A stretch of DNA of 64,000 bases from Delphinapterus leucas (GCF_002288925.2 NW_022098008.1:1548814-1612813), one strand, 5' to 3'; shown: positions 10,380 through 22,639, counted from the stretch's first letter. Program-made: numbers and translations. The notes: generated by a model from the sequence alone, not told the origin.

Positions 10380-11010
10380 ACCATCTAAATTCCCTGCAAC
10401 ACTGCACACTTTCACAACCTTCCAATTTAACTTTCAGTTTCTTCCCTGCCAAGCGGGGCTGCCAGACGCCAGGGTTGGTAATGAGCTGGCAGCTCGGAAT
10501 GTCATTAGGGCCCCGAGGACGGCAGCTCGGGCGGCGCAGGTGCTCGGAACGGATCGTCCCCCTGTGCTGCGTGAAGGCTGGGCAGGGCAGCTCCTCTTTC
10601 ACTGATTTTCCCCAAAAGTGGTATAAAAAGTCGGTGCTTAATGATAATGAATTGAATTGTTCCTCTCCAAAGTGGATGGGCTGGCAGAATTCTGGAAACC
10701 AAGAGATCCCCGATGCTGGCTAAGAAAACAAAGGTAATTGGATTACACAAGGAAAATAAGATAAACATTCATTAAAATTACAGTAACAGGCGTGATGAAT
10801 GAGCTGGCAGAGGAGGCCGGCCTGGCCACGGGCTGGGACCCCGGCTGCTCTTCCCCCCTGAGGAATCTCCACGGCCACTCAGGGCAGGGGAAATGCATTC
10901 GGTTTTCCTCAAGCTTCTTTTTTTTTTTTTTTTTATAGCTTTTCAAAAATGTTTTAATGGAGTTGAGACCTTCCAGATGGAACACACTTTTTATCATTAT
11001 CATTGAGATC
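10380..11010. promoter_or_regulatory. Candidate conserved non-coding element
   Basis: A 630-bp block without recognised repeats apart from a T tract (10917-10934). It mixes AT-rich words (gataatgaattgaattg at about 10641; aacattcattaaaattacag) with GC-rich ones, and repeats the word atgagctggcag twice (10481 and 10797). Such composition is typical of developmental enhancers in gene deserts. That is inference from texture: no alignment was possible. Confidence 0.35.
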
Positions 11011-12044
11011 TGTAATTCTGGACGTTTTGAGGGAGGCTGATGCTTCTCCAGGCAAAGGCTGGTCCCCTCACCATCTTCTCTTCACCCAGGGTTGTCCAGC
11101 ATGTTCTCAGGAGGGAAGTGACCTTTATGACAATGTCCACAAGTCAGGGGTATCTGGACCTCATTACGGTGACACACAGAAAAGTCCTAGAACGGGAGAG
11201 AGACACTGTGGGCCCCGAATGTCTCCGGCTCTGTGCCTACCAGCCTGCCCTTCTTCAACTTCACTGAAACAAGCAGACAGGTTGTTAAGTTAAATCGCAT
11301 GGGGCGTCAAGTGAAGTGGTACCCGGCTTGGCCGGCACTGGGCACCATTAGATAAAGCCCCAGGTGTGTCCATCACTTTTGCTCAGCTCTGGACAGAGAC
11401 CGTGACCTCTAAAACCAGCCGTCCTGGGGGGTCAGCAGCCAGGTCCACTCAGAACCAGCAGGGACAATGTCCATGTCTCAAGGCAGTCAGGATGAGGGTC
11501 CTCCTCACGAGGCCTGGCGTGCAGACCACTCCATGGGGGTCAGAGAAGCAAGTATCAGACATGCTGGATCCTCCCTCGTCCAGCCAAGGCCAGGCCCTCG
11601 GCAGGTGGGGAGGGTGCCGCCTTGGAGGGGGCCATGCAGGGCCGCTGAGGGCCAGATGAGCTCTGCCTGCTTCCCCTGGGGCTGTCCAGTGGCCAGTGCT
11701 GAGCCCCTCCTGGAACCCCTGCTATGTGGTTCACACAGAACAGACGGAACAGGGACCTCTAGAGAAGGAAACTGGCATGGGGCTGGAGCAGCCTGAGAGA
11801 ATCCCTGATGGCCTTCTCGCTAGACCCATGAACCTGAACGACACCGTTAACAGCTCACATTCAGAGCCTCAGTTTTCTCATCTGCCCAAAAGTCCTAATT
11901 GCACGGACCTCCTGGCGTCCCTGGGAGTGCGAATGAAGTAACACATACGAAGCGTCTGGTAAAATGTAGAGTCTGTGAAGGAGGGACCAGTGTCCCTGCA
12001 GGAGATGCTAAGACACGGTGAGAATGACAATAAGGACAGTGACC
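11011..12044. other. Unique DNA with a MIR fragment
   Basis: No gene is supported. At about 11840-11990 there is a plus-strand MIR-like stretch (agagcctcagttttctcatc, then ggcgtccctgggagtgcgaatgaa-type sequence), moderately diverged. Overlapping frames of about 100 codons occur on one strand in three registers and have no family features. Confidence 0.5.
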
Positions 12045-12575
12045 GTGGAAAGTAAACGGGTGCAGCCACTAAGGAAAACGGTATGGAGGCTCCTTAAAAA
12101 ACTAAAAATAGAGCTACCATGTGATCCAGCAATCCCACTCCTGGGCAGATATCTGAAGAAAACCACAATTTGAAAAGATACATGCACCCCAATGTTCATT
12201 GCAGCTCTATTCACAATAGCTAAGACATGGAAGCAAACTAAATGTCCATCAACAGAGGAATAGATAAAGAAGACGTGGTACATATATACAATGGAATACT
12301 ACTCAGCCATAAAAAAGAATGAAATAATGCCATTTGCAGAACATGGATGGACCTAGAGATTATCATACTAAGTGAAGTAAGTCAGACAGAGAAAGGCAAA
12401 TACCATATGACGTCACTTATACATGGAATTAAAAAAAAAGACTCACAGACATAGAAAACAAACTTATGGTTACCAAAGGGGAAGGGGGGATAAATTAGGA
12501 GTTTGGGATTGACAGATGCACACTACTGTATAGATAACCAACAAGGACCTACTGAACAGCACAGGCTGTGAAGTG
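12045..12575 (+). repeat. L1 3' fragment
   Basis: Runs from the very end of L1 ORF2 (ctaaaaatagagctaccatg, atccagcaatcccactcctg, tgtccatcaacagaggaata, gaatactactcagccataaa) through the cetartiodactyl L1 3' UTR (acatggatggacctagagat, taccatatgacgtcactta, aaacttatggttaccaaagg) and stops near 12575 before any A tail. Both ends are truncated. It has no intact coding frame and is a reverse-transcriptase-family fossil. Confidence 0.88.
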
Positions 12576-13854
12576 TAGTTGCCTTTCTGCTGCAGGGGAG
12601 GGGCCAGGAGTGTCCTGAGGGCCTGGGACTCCTGAGGGTCAAGGCGACTTGCAGAGACACCCAGGGCTGCTCTGTGTTGGTGACCCCCCTCATCGGCTTC
12701 ATGCCTCTGAGCAGCGACCCTCCCCATCCTGGCTCTTCTCCTGGAGGGGGAGTCAGGCAAAGGGCCCTTACCCGACCCTGGACCAGCTCAGCTGAGGTTT
12801 GCTCCCCTCCTGGTGGGGACTCGGGGGTCTCGCTGCGCTCTGATCACGTCAGCCTGCATGGGTGCACCCCACCCCGCCGATCCCGAGTGCTGGGCTGCAA
12901 CGGAGGCTGTCATCTGGAGAGCAGCTGTGCACATGCCTCCCAGCTGGGTCATCACCCAGCAAAGGCGTCCTTCCATGCCCCCTGCCCCGTCCATCATGCC
13001 CCTCGGGATGCTGCACTGGGCCCCTAGAGATGATGTAATCTCCATCCAGACAGGGTCACCTGTGAGTAGTGCCCGGACAGGGCCTAGCCAGACTGTCCCA
13101 GGGAACAGGATGCATGTCCACCCCACAGCAGAGCCTCTTGTACAGATGTCATCCACTTGGATGGCTTTAAACACAGTCCTGAACCGCACCTCCAGCCTGC
13201 CTTTGTCCCAGGGACATCCCCTGCTCCCAACCTCTCTCTGGAGCCCACGTTTCTCAGTCACCCCCCTCATCCCTGCCCCCATCCCATCAAATTGGGACCC
13301 CAGACTTCACCTGTGAGTCCTTTCTCCCTGTGCCCCATCCGTCAGTTCTTGCTCATGGACTATGACCCTGGGTCCCAAACAGCCCCCTCCTCCAGGCTTC
13401 CCCCCAGGACCCACCCTCCTCCCAAGGCTGTCTGGGCCATCACCCCCTGCAGAGGGCATTCCATCGTGATTAGACTCCTGCTGTCTCGTAAAGCTCACAG
13501 TTTAACACCTAGCAAGTCCTCAGCTCCGTCCCTGAAACGCTGTTGAACTTCACTCCAAGTCTCACACGGAACAGTCTGGGATTTCCAGGTGCCTCCCTTT
13601 TCACAGCCTGTGACTCTCCGTGTTCTATCTGTCATGACATTTATCCTATGTAATCATGTTTGTATTCCATGATTTCCTTGATTAAAAACAGAGTCCATTT
13701 TTCCTCGACCTTTGGGTCTCCCAAGGCCAGCTCAGGCCCGGCATGAACTAAGTGACTGAAGGAGACTCAGCTGAACCTGAGCCGGGTGGGCAGGGCTCCG
13801 TCTTTGAGAAGTCTGCCTCCCAGGGTCCGGCACTAGGTTTTTTGTTTTTTTAGT
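12576..13854. other. Unique DNA with an L2-like fragment
   Basis: GC-rich from 12.6 to 13.4 kb with overlapping chance frames up to 167 codons on both strands. About 13555-13775 reads like an old plus-strand L2 3' region (atgacatttatcctatgtaa, then gttccatgattt-type words and agagtccatttttcctcgac). No exon, splice pattern or protein family is visible. Confidence 0.5.
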
Positions 13855-14473
13855 TTCCTCCCTCTTTTGTTTTATTTTTGACATTTATTTTTTAAATTAT
13901 TTTTTAATTGAAGTAGAGTTGATTTACAATGTTGTGTTAATTACTGCGGTACAGCCAAGGCACTCAGTTATACATATACATACGTTCCTTTTTCATGTTC
14001 TTTTCCACTTTGGTTTATCACAGGATATTGAATATAGTTCCCTGAGGTACACCGTAGGACCTTGTTGTTTACCCTTTTTATATATAATAGCTTACATCTA
14101 CTAACCCCAACTTCCTACAGGTCTGTTCTGTGTGTCTGTGATTCTGTTTCTGTTGCATAGATAGGTTCATTTGTACCATGTTTTAGATTCCACCTGTAAG
14201 TGATATCGTATAGTATTTGTCTTTCTCTGTCTGACTTACTTCACTTAGCACGATCATCTCTAGTTGCATCCATGTTGCTGCAAATGGCATTATTTCGTTC
14301 TTTTTTTATGGCCGAGTAATAGTCCATTGCATACATGTACCACATCTTCTTTACCCATTTAACGGTCGATGGACACTTAGGTTGTTTCCATGTCTTGGTT
14401 ATTGTCAATAGTGCTGCTATGAACACTGGGGTGCATGCACCTTTTTGAAGTAGAGCTTTATCCAGATCTATGG
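13855..14473 (-). repeat. L1 3' fragment, about 600 bp
   Basis: Minus-strand L1: A-tail side at 13855-13910, then tagagttgatttacaatgtt, tatcacaggatattgaatat, ctttctctgtctgacttact, ttttttatggccgagtaata, and gtcaatagtgctgctatgaa at the right, which belongs to the ORF2 C-terminal end. The break at 14473 (atctatggcacta) is the 5' truncation point. The open frame that partly crosses it is a shadow of this repeat. Confidence 0.88.
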
Positions 14474-15234
14474 CACTAGGTTTTAAACATGATGCTGCTG
14501 ATTGAGTGAGTGAGTGAGGGGAGGAGGGGTAATGAGGGGGAGAACCGAGCAGGAGGTTCAGAGTCTGCTGGCTGGTGGCCATTGTGGGAGTGCTGGATGC
14601 CGGTGGGGATAGAGTGAGGGGCCGGCGGCTCTGGGAGCAGGGGCTCTGTGGCGCACCCCTCCATCCTGACCTCTGATGCTGCTCAAATGGCTCTTCCAAC
14701 ACAGAAGGTCTCAACCCACCTCCCTTGCCGACAACCCCGAGAAAGCGGACACTTCCTTCCAGGCTAGACCTTCCCACCCTCCCTTCTTGATCTCCTGCCA
14801 AGAGACGGGCAGCCTTGCTGTCTCCCCACGGGGATGCCTCCCTACCTGGACCAGGAGATGGGGGCTGCCACTGTCACTGTTCCGCAGGGACATAGGACTG
14901 TGCTCGCACCATACCTGACCCTCAGCCCAGCAACCAACCATGGAGGCTGGCATGGAGCCCAGTGCCCTGGGGACCCCTCCCCACAGTGCGCCTGCCCCCA
15001 TGTGGATGGTGGGAGCCCACCACCATGTAAGCACAAGCAGCACCCCTGCAGCAGCTGCCCAGATGGTCCCTGCCGTGAGCATTTGCAGTCAGGAGTTTGT
15101 GTGTTTTCTATCCTCAGACACATCATGTGTTTTGCTTTCTCTCGGCATCCACGTCCTGCCTCTTCGGTCTTAGGGGATTTGGAGAAAGGCTGGAGCTGGG
15201 GCAACGTGCCCGGTGCCTCTTCTATGGAGAGCCT
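14474..15234. other. Unique mixed-GC DNA
   Basis: Apart from a short GAGT/GAGG-rich patch at 14500-14545, I see no repeat and no gene feature. Frames of up to 151 codons occur on both strands over the same bases, as expected in stop-poor GC-rich sequence. Confidence 0.55.
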
Positions 15235-15490
15235 GATGACATGAAAGAATGTTTCAAAATGCATAGACAAATGGAAACACAGTTTAGGATTTTTCATGAT
15301 ATTCTAAAGAAGACCACACTGCCTACCCGACATGTGTCACTTTTGCAATAAATTACATGGAAAACTGGAGCTCAAACTTTAATGATCATACATCTAAGCC
15401 AAGACTTATGTATGCATACTTTGCTTCCATTATGTTCAGTCTTAACGGGGCGATTCATGAATCAACCGCCGAGCTTCATCTTTCACAGCC
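15235..15490. promoter_or_regulatory. Candidate conserved non-coding element
   Basis: A low-repeat AT-rich island in GC-rich surroundings, with octamer/homeodomain-like words (caaaatgcatagacaaatgg, aataaattacatgg, ttaatgatcatac, cgattcatgaatc). Borders follow the composition change. Function is inferred only. Confidence 0.35.
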
Positions 15491-17924
15491 TGCCTGCCCT
15501 CCCAATGTTGGCCGATGCCGTGCTGGCTCCAGGCACGGAGGGGAGGGGCGGCCCCATGACCCCGCAGACCACTGGGTGGCCCTTCCTTCTCAGGGAAAGG
15601 CGGCTGTGCCCGTGGTCAGCAGGTGGACATCCTTTGCACCTGGGAGGGACCGTGACAAATTCCCTGGTGGAAGACGCTGAGATGCATGATTATCCTTCTG
15701 CATAAAAACGACAGGCCCTGGAAAGGAAAACCAGACAGATGTCAGTGGGCTGGAGGCCACACCAGGACCTGGGCTGGATCACATCCTTGAAGGGCCAGAG
15801 GTGGTGCCCAGAGCTGGAGCGAGGCTGTGGGCATGGAAGGTCTCTGACCTTCAGTGGCTCTTATTTATCTGTCAGCCTCTGTGTCCTGGGCCCTCTGCAG
15901 GGTTCATCACATGCTCAGTGATGCTGAATCTCAGGACCTTTGTATGAGGTTTTATCATCACAGCTGTGCAGACAAGGAAATACCACCTATGGAGACAATG
16001 GTTGATGTCACTGTAATTTCAGCATCTCCACCAAGCACATGGGGTAAAGCAGCACTTTTCTAAGAATTTCCCTCTTAAAAAAAACAGTCTATAACTCCTC
16101 GAATGAACGGCGTGCCTTCGGGTTGATTCACTGAGGGGGACGCATTTGCATTTATACCCACGTCCTGGCTCTGTGGCCTCAGGGCCCCCAGCACCGTCTG
16201 GGGCACTTGCGCACACACTCGGCTCTAAATGACAGGCTTGCGGTAAACTTGTCCGACCGAAGAGACCCCGTCTTTCCCCCACTGCATCCTCCCTGCCTAC
16301 CTCCTGTCTGGAGGTGAGACTCCAGGGCTGTTGTTTGGAGAATCTTTCTGTGACCAAGGCCACACCTCCAGGTCACAGAACCTCCAGAAAGTGGAGTGTG
16401 AAGTCCTGGACCGCAGCCTCAACCTCAGTACAGGTGCAGCGGTGGACACATGGTCTGGCCGTGACCATGACCCTCAGGAACGCAGTCCAGGACATGCTGG
16501 GCTGGAAGGTGGTCTCGAGCACCAGCTTGGATCCAAAGCACACGTGTCCTAAGTGGTGTTCTTTTCGCCTTTTCTGTAGGATTTTGGTCAAGTGTCTGCA
16601 GGATTCGAGGACGGAAGACAGGGCCCCATTCCTCTCTGCCACATCTCCTGTTGTTTGGACATCACTTGGCTCTGATCCGACCGTGGCCAGAGAGGAGGCT
16701 CATGTGATGTGTGGTTTTCTGTTTGTCTGTCTGAGGCAGGGAGGCTACTTCAGGGGAGCAGGGGCCTTCAGGGGCACAGGAGGAGTTGGAGGGACCAGAC
16801 CCTCTTCAGAGTCGCTGTCCCGCTCACCCTCCATGCCCCCCACCCGAGGGCCAGACCCCTGGGATGGAAGGACAGACACCTCCGTTCACTTTTCATTCCC
16901 TGGACGGTGGGACTTTCAGCTGAAACCTACTGACCATAAGTTCACCTCAAAATGAAGCACCAAGATTTCACCAACTAAAAGGCCAGAGGCCCAAACTGCT
17001 GTCATTAAAGCCCCTTTCTCGTCTCGGCTGGGGGCACCTTCCTCTGCATATGCCACGGACCCAGCGATGTCATCCCAACACGTGAGACCTCACTCCACTC
17101 TCCCATCTTTCCCCTGAGCTGTGGATGGCCCCTGAGGTCCCGGCATCTCGTGTCTAGAACTGGCAGGGGCCTGCTGGCCGTGGGGGGGCACCTTCTCCTC
17201 GTGTTTGGCCTGTAAGAATATGAACCACAAGTCCTACATGGTCCCCAGAGCGGGCATCTCCCGCATCATTTTGTGTGAGTGGGGTGGGCTGCAACCCCAT
17301 CCTACAGGGTGACGGACCCCCTGAGCTGGGAATGGGTCCTGGAGTCCAGACCCGGTTCCCTCCAAAGCACCACTGCTGTTAACACATGGCTGGGGGTACT
17401 TTTGTATTTAATAAAATCCCAAAAAACCTCATTATTTTATAGACAAGCCCTTATATGCGTTAGCCTCCCGCAGGGTCACATCACAGAACAGGCTGTCCCG
17501 GAAAGCACTGGGGATACCCAACCACCCTTAATTCTGGGATCTAAAATTCAGGAACTTCTCTAGGATGGCTTGTTGAGTAATAAGCCTCACCGAGAATGAG
17601 AAGGTGCACCTTTCTCAGCTGAAAGGGGGAGGCGTTAGTTTCAACAAGATGTAAGCCCATCGCCCTGTGACCTTCCAAACCTCAGGCCAAGGTGAATGTC
17701 ATTGCTCCAAGGTCAGGATCCAGGATGCAGATCCCGCCCCTCCCCAGACTCCTCGTAGAGGTCACTAGATGGTGAAAGCGGGACAGACCCAGGCGGACGT
17801 GTTCTCCCCGATAAACAGAGGAGAGGAGCCCCTGCCCTGTTTCCATGAGGATTTTCCTAAAACCTGACATACCCACTGCTATTTGGAACGCACAGCTGAT
17901 GCTCAGTGACGAGGGGCTATGAAT
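15491..17924. other. Unique GC-rich DNA, no gene recognised
   Basis: No repeats are recognised. A frame of 213 codons (16314-16955, plus strand) is the longest here; it is overlapped by other frames on both strands and shows no domain, signal peptide or compositional sign of coding. I therefore leave it out as a gene. Confidence 0.55.
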
Positions 17925-18420
17925 GGAAGCTCCGCAGCTGCAGACCCACAGGGCGAGGGGCCGGGAAGGATCTCGTGGGGAGCCTAGCCGAGCCAAGCGT
18001 CCCACGTGAGGCAGCAGCCTCGGTGGTGCCCCAGCAGACGTCAGCCAGGAGCGCCCCCGGCGGCAGGTGTGGCCAGCTGCGGTTCCTGCGCAGGCAGGTG
18101 TCTGGACGGAGGCGCTCGGGGCGCGGGGTGGATGGATGCCCACTGCCCGCAGCCAGGTGTCTCAGCCCCATTTGAAGGTACCTGCTCCCCACCCCGCCAC
18201 TCTTCCAGGTGTTGCCGAGGCTGGAACATCTGGCGCAGGGCACACGGGAGGCCCGGTCATCCATTGTTCTGCGGCTGCCAGCGGGGCCGGGGGTGGGAGG
18301 ACGTTCGCTGGACCGGGTGGTGGTGTGTGGGAGCCGAGAGGGCTGCCCTGAGCACAGACGGCCCTGAACTGATGGTGTGCTGCATGCACGGCGGTGCCTG
18401 GGCAGTGCCTCCGAAGGACG
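17925..18420. promoter_or_regulatory. CpG cluster without a gene
   Basis: I count about 32 CpG in 17941-18360 (420 bp, roughly two thirds G+C), an observed/expected near 0.7 by hand. That meets the usual CpG-island idea but is short. CpG density falls away after 18420 (none in 18421-18480). No TATA box, first exon or splice donor is convincing on either strand. It may be an orphan CpG island (distal enhancer or promoter of an unannotated RNA) or a pocket of biased gene conversion. Confidence 0.5.
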
Positions 18421-19956
18421 TGGCCCTGCCTTTCTTCCCACTCCTTTCCTCCCAAGTGCCCCTCTTAGGAGCCCCTGCTGTTCCTTGCACCTCCACATCC
18501 CAGACCCAGCGAGACAGACACCAGGGCAGCTGCCGGCTCCCGGCCCCTCCGTCCACCAGGCCCCTCCCTGGCGACTCACCGGGCGCCCTTGTCACCTGCC
18601 AGCCGGGACACTGCTGGGGGCCCTGCGGCTCGACCCACAGCAAGGGGACGGAGTGCACGGGGTCCGGCTGGTCCTCCGCCCCCGTCTTCAGGGCCCACCG
18701 TCCAGCTGTCTGTCTGCTGCTCACAGCTGCCCTTGCTGCGGGCTGCACTGTCCAGGAGCTGCTGTGACTCTGTTTCTTCTGCTCATCTGTCACCAAGCCC
18801 ATTTGGCTGATAAGTCACTGCTTCTGTCTCATTCCAGCCACGCCAGCACTTACACAGAGAAGTGAACTTCGTAGGTGGGTGTTCCCTTTGGGGAGATTTT
18901 TTTTAGAAAACGAGACTCAGTCTGCTCTGCTGGACAGGAGAGTCCATCGGCCCTTAGTTGCTCCTTGTGTCCCGGGCTCTTGGCATTTTGCGTGTTCTGG
19001 GTCTCTCGGCTCTAAGCCTGGGGGTCATTTCGATTTTAATCAGAATCAGCCCCAGGACCTCACAGTGTGTCCCTGTCCCCGTGGACTGGCCATCGGGAAC
19101 AGTAGGAGAGACGGACACAGCTCCTGTCTTCCTCTAACTGCAGGCCCCGAGACGAAGCTCAGCTGCCGCTGAGACTGGTGGAGTTCCTCGTCCGGGGCAA
19201 ACGTCTGGTAGCACCTTCTTGGGGTGAAGCTCCGCAGACCTGATGCTCTTCTGGAGGAGAACAGCCACTTGACAATGAACAAAACTCGTATTTCTCGACT
19301 TCAGAGACTGAGAAAACTAGTCGCACAGAGAAAACTGAGCCATCTTTTGGAAAGGGAAGACTTCCAAAAATTAAAGTATGAGATAAACCGCCCCACTGAT
19401 TCTAAGTCTTCCCACAAGATGAGCCCCAGGGGTACTGCCGACGGCCACCACGTGGGCCTTGGGGTTCTCAACCTCGGAGACATTTCTTTCAGGCCCCAGG
19501 AGCTCTGCACAGAACCTGGCCCCTGGGGACGATGGGCAGGTGGGTTCTGACCACATGGGTCCTTGCTTGGAGGCGGAGGGCTCACAGTGCTACAGTTTGG
19601 GGGTGCTGAGACAGGCAGAAAGGGTCCAGCCCGTGCCTCCTCCCCCGCCCCCAGGCTCAGTGACTGAAGTGAAAATCCCCCAGTCTGGAATCAGCTGCAG
19701 TACATGGGACGTTGTCAGTACCTGTGACTATTCGCTTTATCCTGACAGCAAACTCAACGCTTCTGGGTCAGAAGACCGATTATGCACTTACAGGATACCT
19801 GTGTGCTTCAGGCTCTGGGGAGACGCAGTGTGGGCAGAAGTTCCCTTTAGGGGAGAAGCCCCAGCGACAACTCTCAGGGCCTCTGTAAGAGCCGTACAGG
19901 GGACATCAAGGGCCACAGCACATGGTTTTTCACTGACATTTGCTGTCTTTAAATGC
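18421..19956. other. GC-rich unique DNA
   Basis: C-rich on the plus strand from 18.4 to 18.8 kb, falling to mixed composition by 19 kb. Long frames here (253 codons from 18006; 181 codons on the minus strand) cover each other and are stop-poor because of GC content. No family is recognised. Confidence 0.55.
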
Positions 19957-19966
19957 AAGAGAAGGA

Positions 19967-20014
<48 letters not shown>

Positions 20015-20107
20015 AAAAGAGAGAGAGAAAAAAAGAAAGGAAGAAAGAAAGAAAGAAAAAGAGAGAGAGAAAGAAAGAAAGAAAGAAAGAGAAAGAAAGA
20101 AAGAAAA
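19957..20107. repeat. 151-base pure purine GAAA/GAGA tract
   Basis: Every base from 19957 to 20107 on the plus strand is A or G. It is mainly (GAAA)n with two GAGAGA islands; the word gaaaaagagagagag starts at 20013 and again at 20055, a 42-bp higher-order step. Such mirror-symmetric homopurine tracts can form triplex H-DNA and mutate fast. The long Lys/Glu/Arg-rich frames across it are artefacts of the repeat. Confidence 0.97.
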
Positions 20108-21692
20108 TGCAGCCCTGTATTGACTCAACTAATGCACAGCAAGATTGAAAGAAATAGCGACCGACCTGTTTTGTTTCACTCTGCCGGCCTGGGCTTTCCA
20201 GCGCCTAGACGTGGGGCATCCTGGCATGGCTGCCTGTGCTCAGACTCTCCTGGGGGGTCCTGTGCCCCCTTCTTTCCCACAGGAGCTCTGCCAGGGAGCA
20301 GCTCCAACCACACAAACCCACAAGAGCCCGCAGTGCAGGACTGACTCCTCACACAGCCCGGGCAGGTGTAACCCTGGGCGTGGTGCCCTGGTCCAGCAAC
20401 TGTGGCCACAGCAGAAACAGACCCAACCCCCAGCTAAGCCCATCAGACACTGTGAGGCCAGCGCAGGCGCCTGGTTCCACAGCTCTGCCACCCCGGACGA
20501 GCCACGCTTCTCTTGGTGTTGGATCTTTTCTACCTACAAGGTGTGGAAAAAGCAGAAACCGGGCTTTCCAGACTCTGCCCTAGGCACTAGTTCACTCGTG
20601 GCTAAAAAGCCAAGCAGAATTCCAGACCATTGACTCTTCTGACAAGATCCGAGTAGGAAACCCAGACGTTTCCCATCCTCACCCGGACCACGTCTCACAA
20701 CCAACAGCTTGGCTTCTCCAGAGCAGTGATCCGGAATGAATCTGATCCAAAACTCTGCTCCGCACGCAACACAGTCAATCACTCATGCTTTGGCTCAATC
20801 CACAGCTGTGCCAGGAAAACAGCAGAAAGTCTCCTCGGGAGGATGGGCTTGAGTTTTCCCAAGGCCGCCTCTCAGGAAGGCGCCTTGACAGCCCCGGCCC
20901 TTCTCCCGCGGGGGCACCGTCACCCTCACCTACCAGGATCACAGTGAAACCCTGCACATTTTGCCGGCCACAGGCCACCTTTTCATATGATCCTGCAGCT
21001 ACACACACATCACAAGTCCACACTCTGAAGATACGCGTGGATTCTCAACCCTTCCTAAGTGGCCTCCTTTCTCTCCACCCGCTTCCAAAGCCTTGGGTGG
21101 TGCTGTGTCATCTCCTTTCGGCTGTTTATTCCTGCTTTAAGCATCAAGGCTCATTTAAATGCAGTCTCAATTTACCACCCCCCACTGAGATGCCCTGGAG
21201 AGTTGGAGCATGCGTCCCAGGTGGGTCCACCCTCGTCAGCATCACTCCACACCCTCCGCTTGGTTCTCTGGACTTTGCTGTCTCAGAGTTGCTCCCCACA
21301 GACCCTGCTTCCCACCTGTAAGAGGGGTGTCATGCTCTCGAGGCAGGACATCCAAGTCCTGTTCTGACATCCTTGCCCAGGGGCAGGGGTGGGACCTGCC
21401 CTTCCTTCCCCTTCACCCTGTCAACACAGCCCCACTTCCATTCCATTCTCCCCTTTCCTTCATGATTTACGCGTCTGTTTCACACCCACTTACCTCAACT
21501 GGGGAGTTTCTACTTATACTCCACTGAAAATGCCTCTAAGCTCTCATATGACTTTCTAAAGCATTTTATTTTCCCTCAGTGAAACTGAATCTCCTGAAGC
21601 AAGGCTGGATCACAACTTATGAAGAGGAGTGCATGTGTATTTGTGTGTATGTTACACACATGTTCTGTGTAGGACATCTTATAACACTGATC
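20108..21692. other. Unique DNA, mixed GC
   Basis: No gene. About 21430-21640 contains pyrimidine-rich, L2-like sequence (ccttcatgatttacgcgtct, then gtgaaactgaatctcctgaa), a weak call. The rest is unremarkable; frames up to 178 codons have no recognisable protein. Confidence 0.5.
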
Positions 21693-22028
21693 AGAAACTC
21701 ATACATGGATGGACCTGGAGATTGTCATACAGAGTGAAGTAAGTCAGAAAGAGAAAAACAAATATTGTATATTAACTCATATACGTGGAATCTAGAAAAA
21801 TGGTACAGATGAACCAGTTTGCAGGGCAGAAATAGAGACACAGATGTAGAGAACAAACGTATGGACACCAAGGGGGGAAAGTGGCGGGGGTGGTGGTGGT
21901 GGTGGGATGAATTGGGAGATTGGGATTGACATGTATACACTGATGTGTATAAAATAGGTAACTGATAAGAACCTGCTGTATAAAAATAAATTAATTAAAT
22001 TAAATTAAAAAGGAAAAGAAACTCATAC
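21693..22028 (+). mobile_element. 5'-truncated L1 with perfect 12-bp TSD
   Basis: The L1 body is 21705-22016: it opens atggatggacctggagattg, continues with agtgaagtaagtcagaaaga and attgggagattgggattgac, and ends in an AT-rich tail (aaataaattaattaaattaa). It is flanked by agaaactcatac at 21693-21704 and 22017-22028. The exact duplication shows target-primed reverse transcription of a 312-bp fragment. An internal GGT run (gtggtggtggtggtggg, about 21890-21905) has expanded. Confidence 0.92.
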
Positions 22029-22639
22029 GTGGTACACTTGCTGCATCTAAGCTGTCTTGTTTGGAGCACAGGACAGCAGTATTAGAAAAATTAAAATTTC
22101 TAGGTCAGCGCTTTAAAATCACTGGCTTTTAGCAGAGCCATGAAGTTGTCCCCAGACCCCCTCTCTTAAAGTCCCCCCAGCCAGGGCCCAGGGACCTCAG
22201 ATGTCCCTCCTCTGGTGAATGCCTACAGTTAGGCAGTGATCTGACGTCAGTGCAATCCTAAGAATCCCCCAAACACTCACCAAATTATCATGGCAAGGCT
22301 CCCCTATGCCAGGTGCACACCCAGCTCTGAGAGGCACACGCCTAGGTAATTCCTGCCCTGATGGTGTTGGCCACCTGAGTTGGCAAACTCAGCTGGTACA
22401 GGAGGCACAATGACCTTGCAGGTGGCTCCAACCCGTGACCGTGGAGGTTTTCCCTGGAGACATGGGTGGGTTTAGACTAAAACAGTCAGGGTCTGCACAA
22501 GGCTTGGTCTCCCAACGTTTGTGCTGAGCTTTTCACAGGAGCACTGTATTGGGAGCTCACGTTTCCCCATCAAGATCCTTTTTACTCAGATCTCAATTCA
22601 ACATCAGGGGACATGTGGGTAATTAGAAATGTGTATCCA
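22029..22639. other. Unique DNA
   Basis: Mixed composition, no repeat or gene feature recognised. Confidence 0.55.

Noticed and set aside
16314..16955. 213-codon plus-strand frame
   Set aside because: Overlapped by other frames on both strands, no recognisable family or exon borders.
18006..18767. 253-codon plus-strand frame, the longest in the window
   Set aside because: It lies in stop-poor GC-rich sequence, is overlapped by long frames on both strands (for example 220 codons at 17917-18579 minus), and shows no domain, signal peptide, or codon pattern of a protein.
19459..20148. 229-codon frame ending in Lys/Glu/Arg repeats
   Set aside because: Its second half is translation of the GAAA/GAGA purine tract and has no stop because the tract has no T. 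The first half resembles nothing known.
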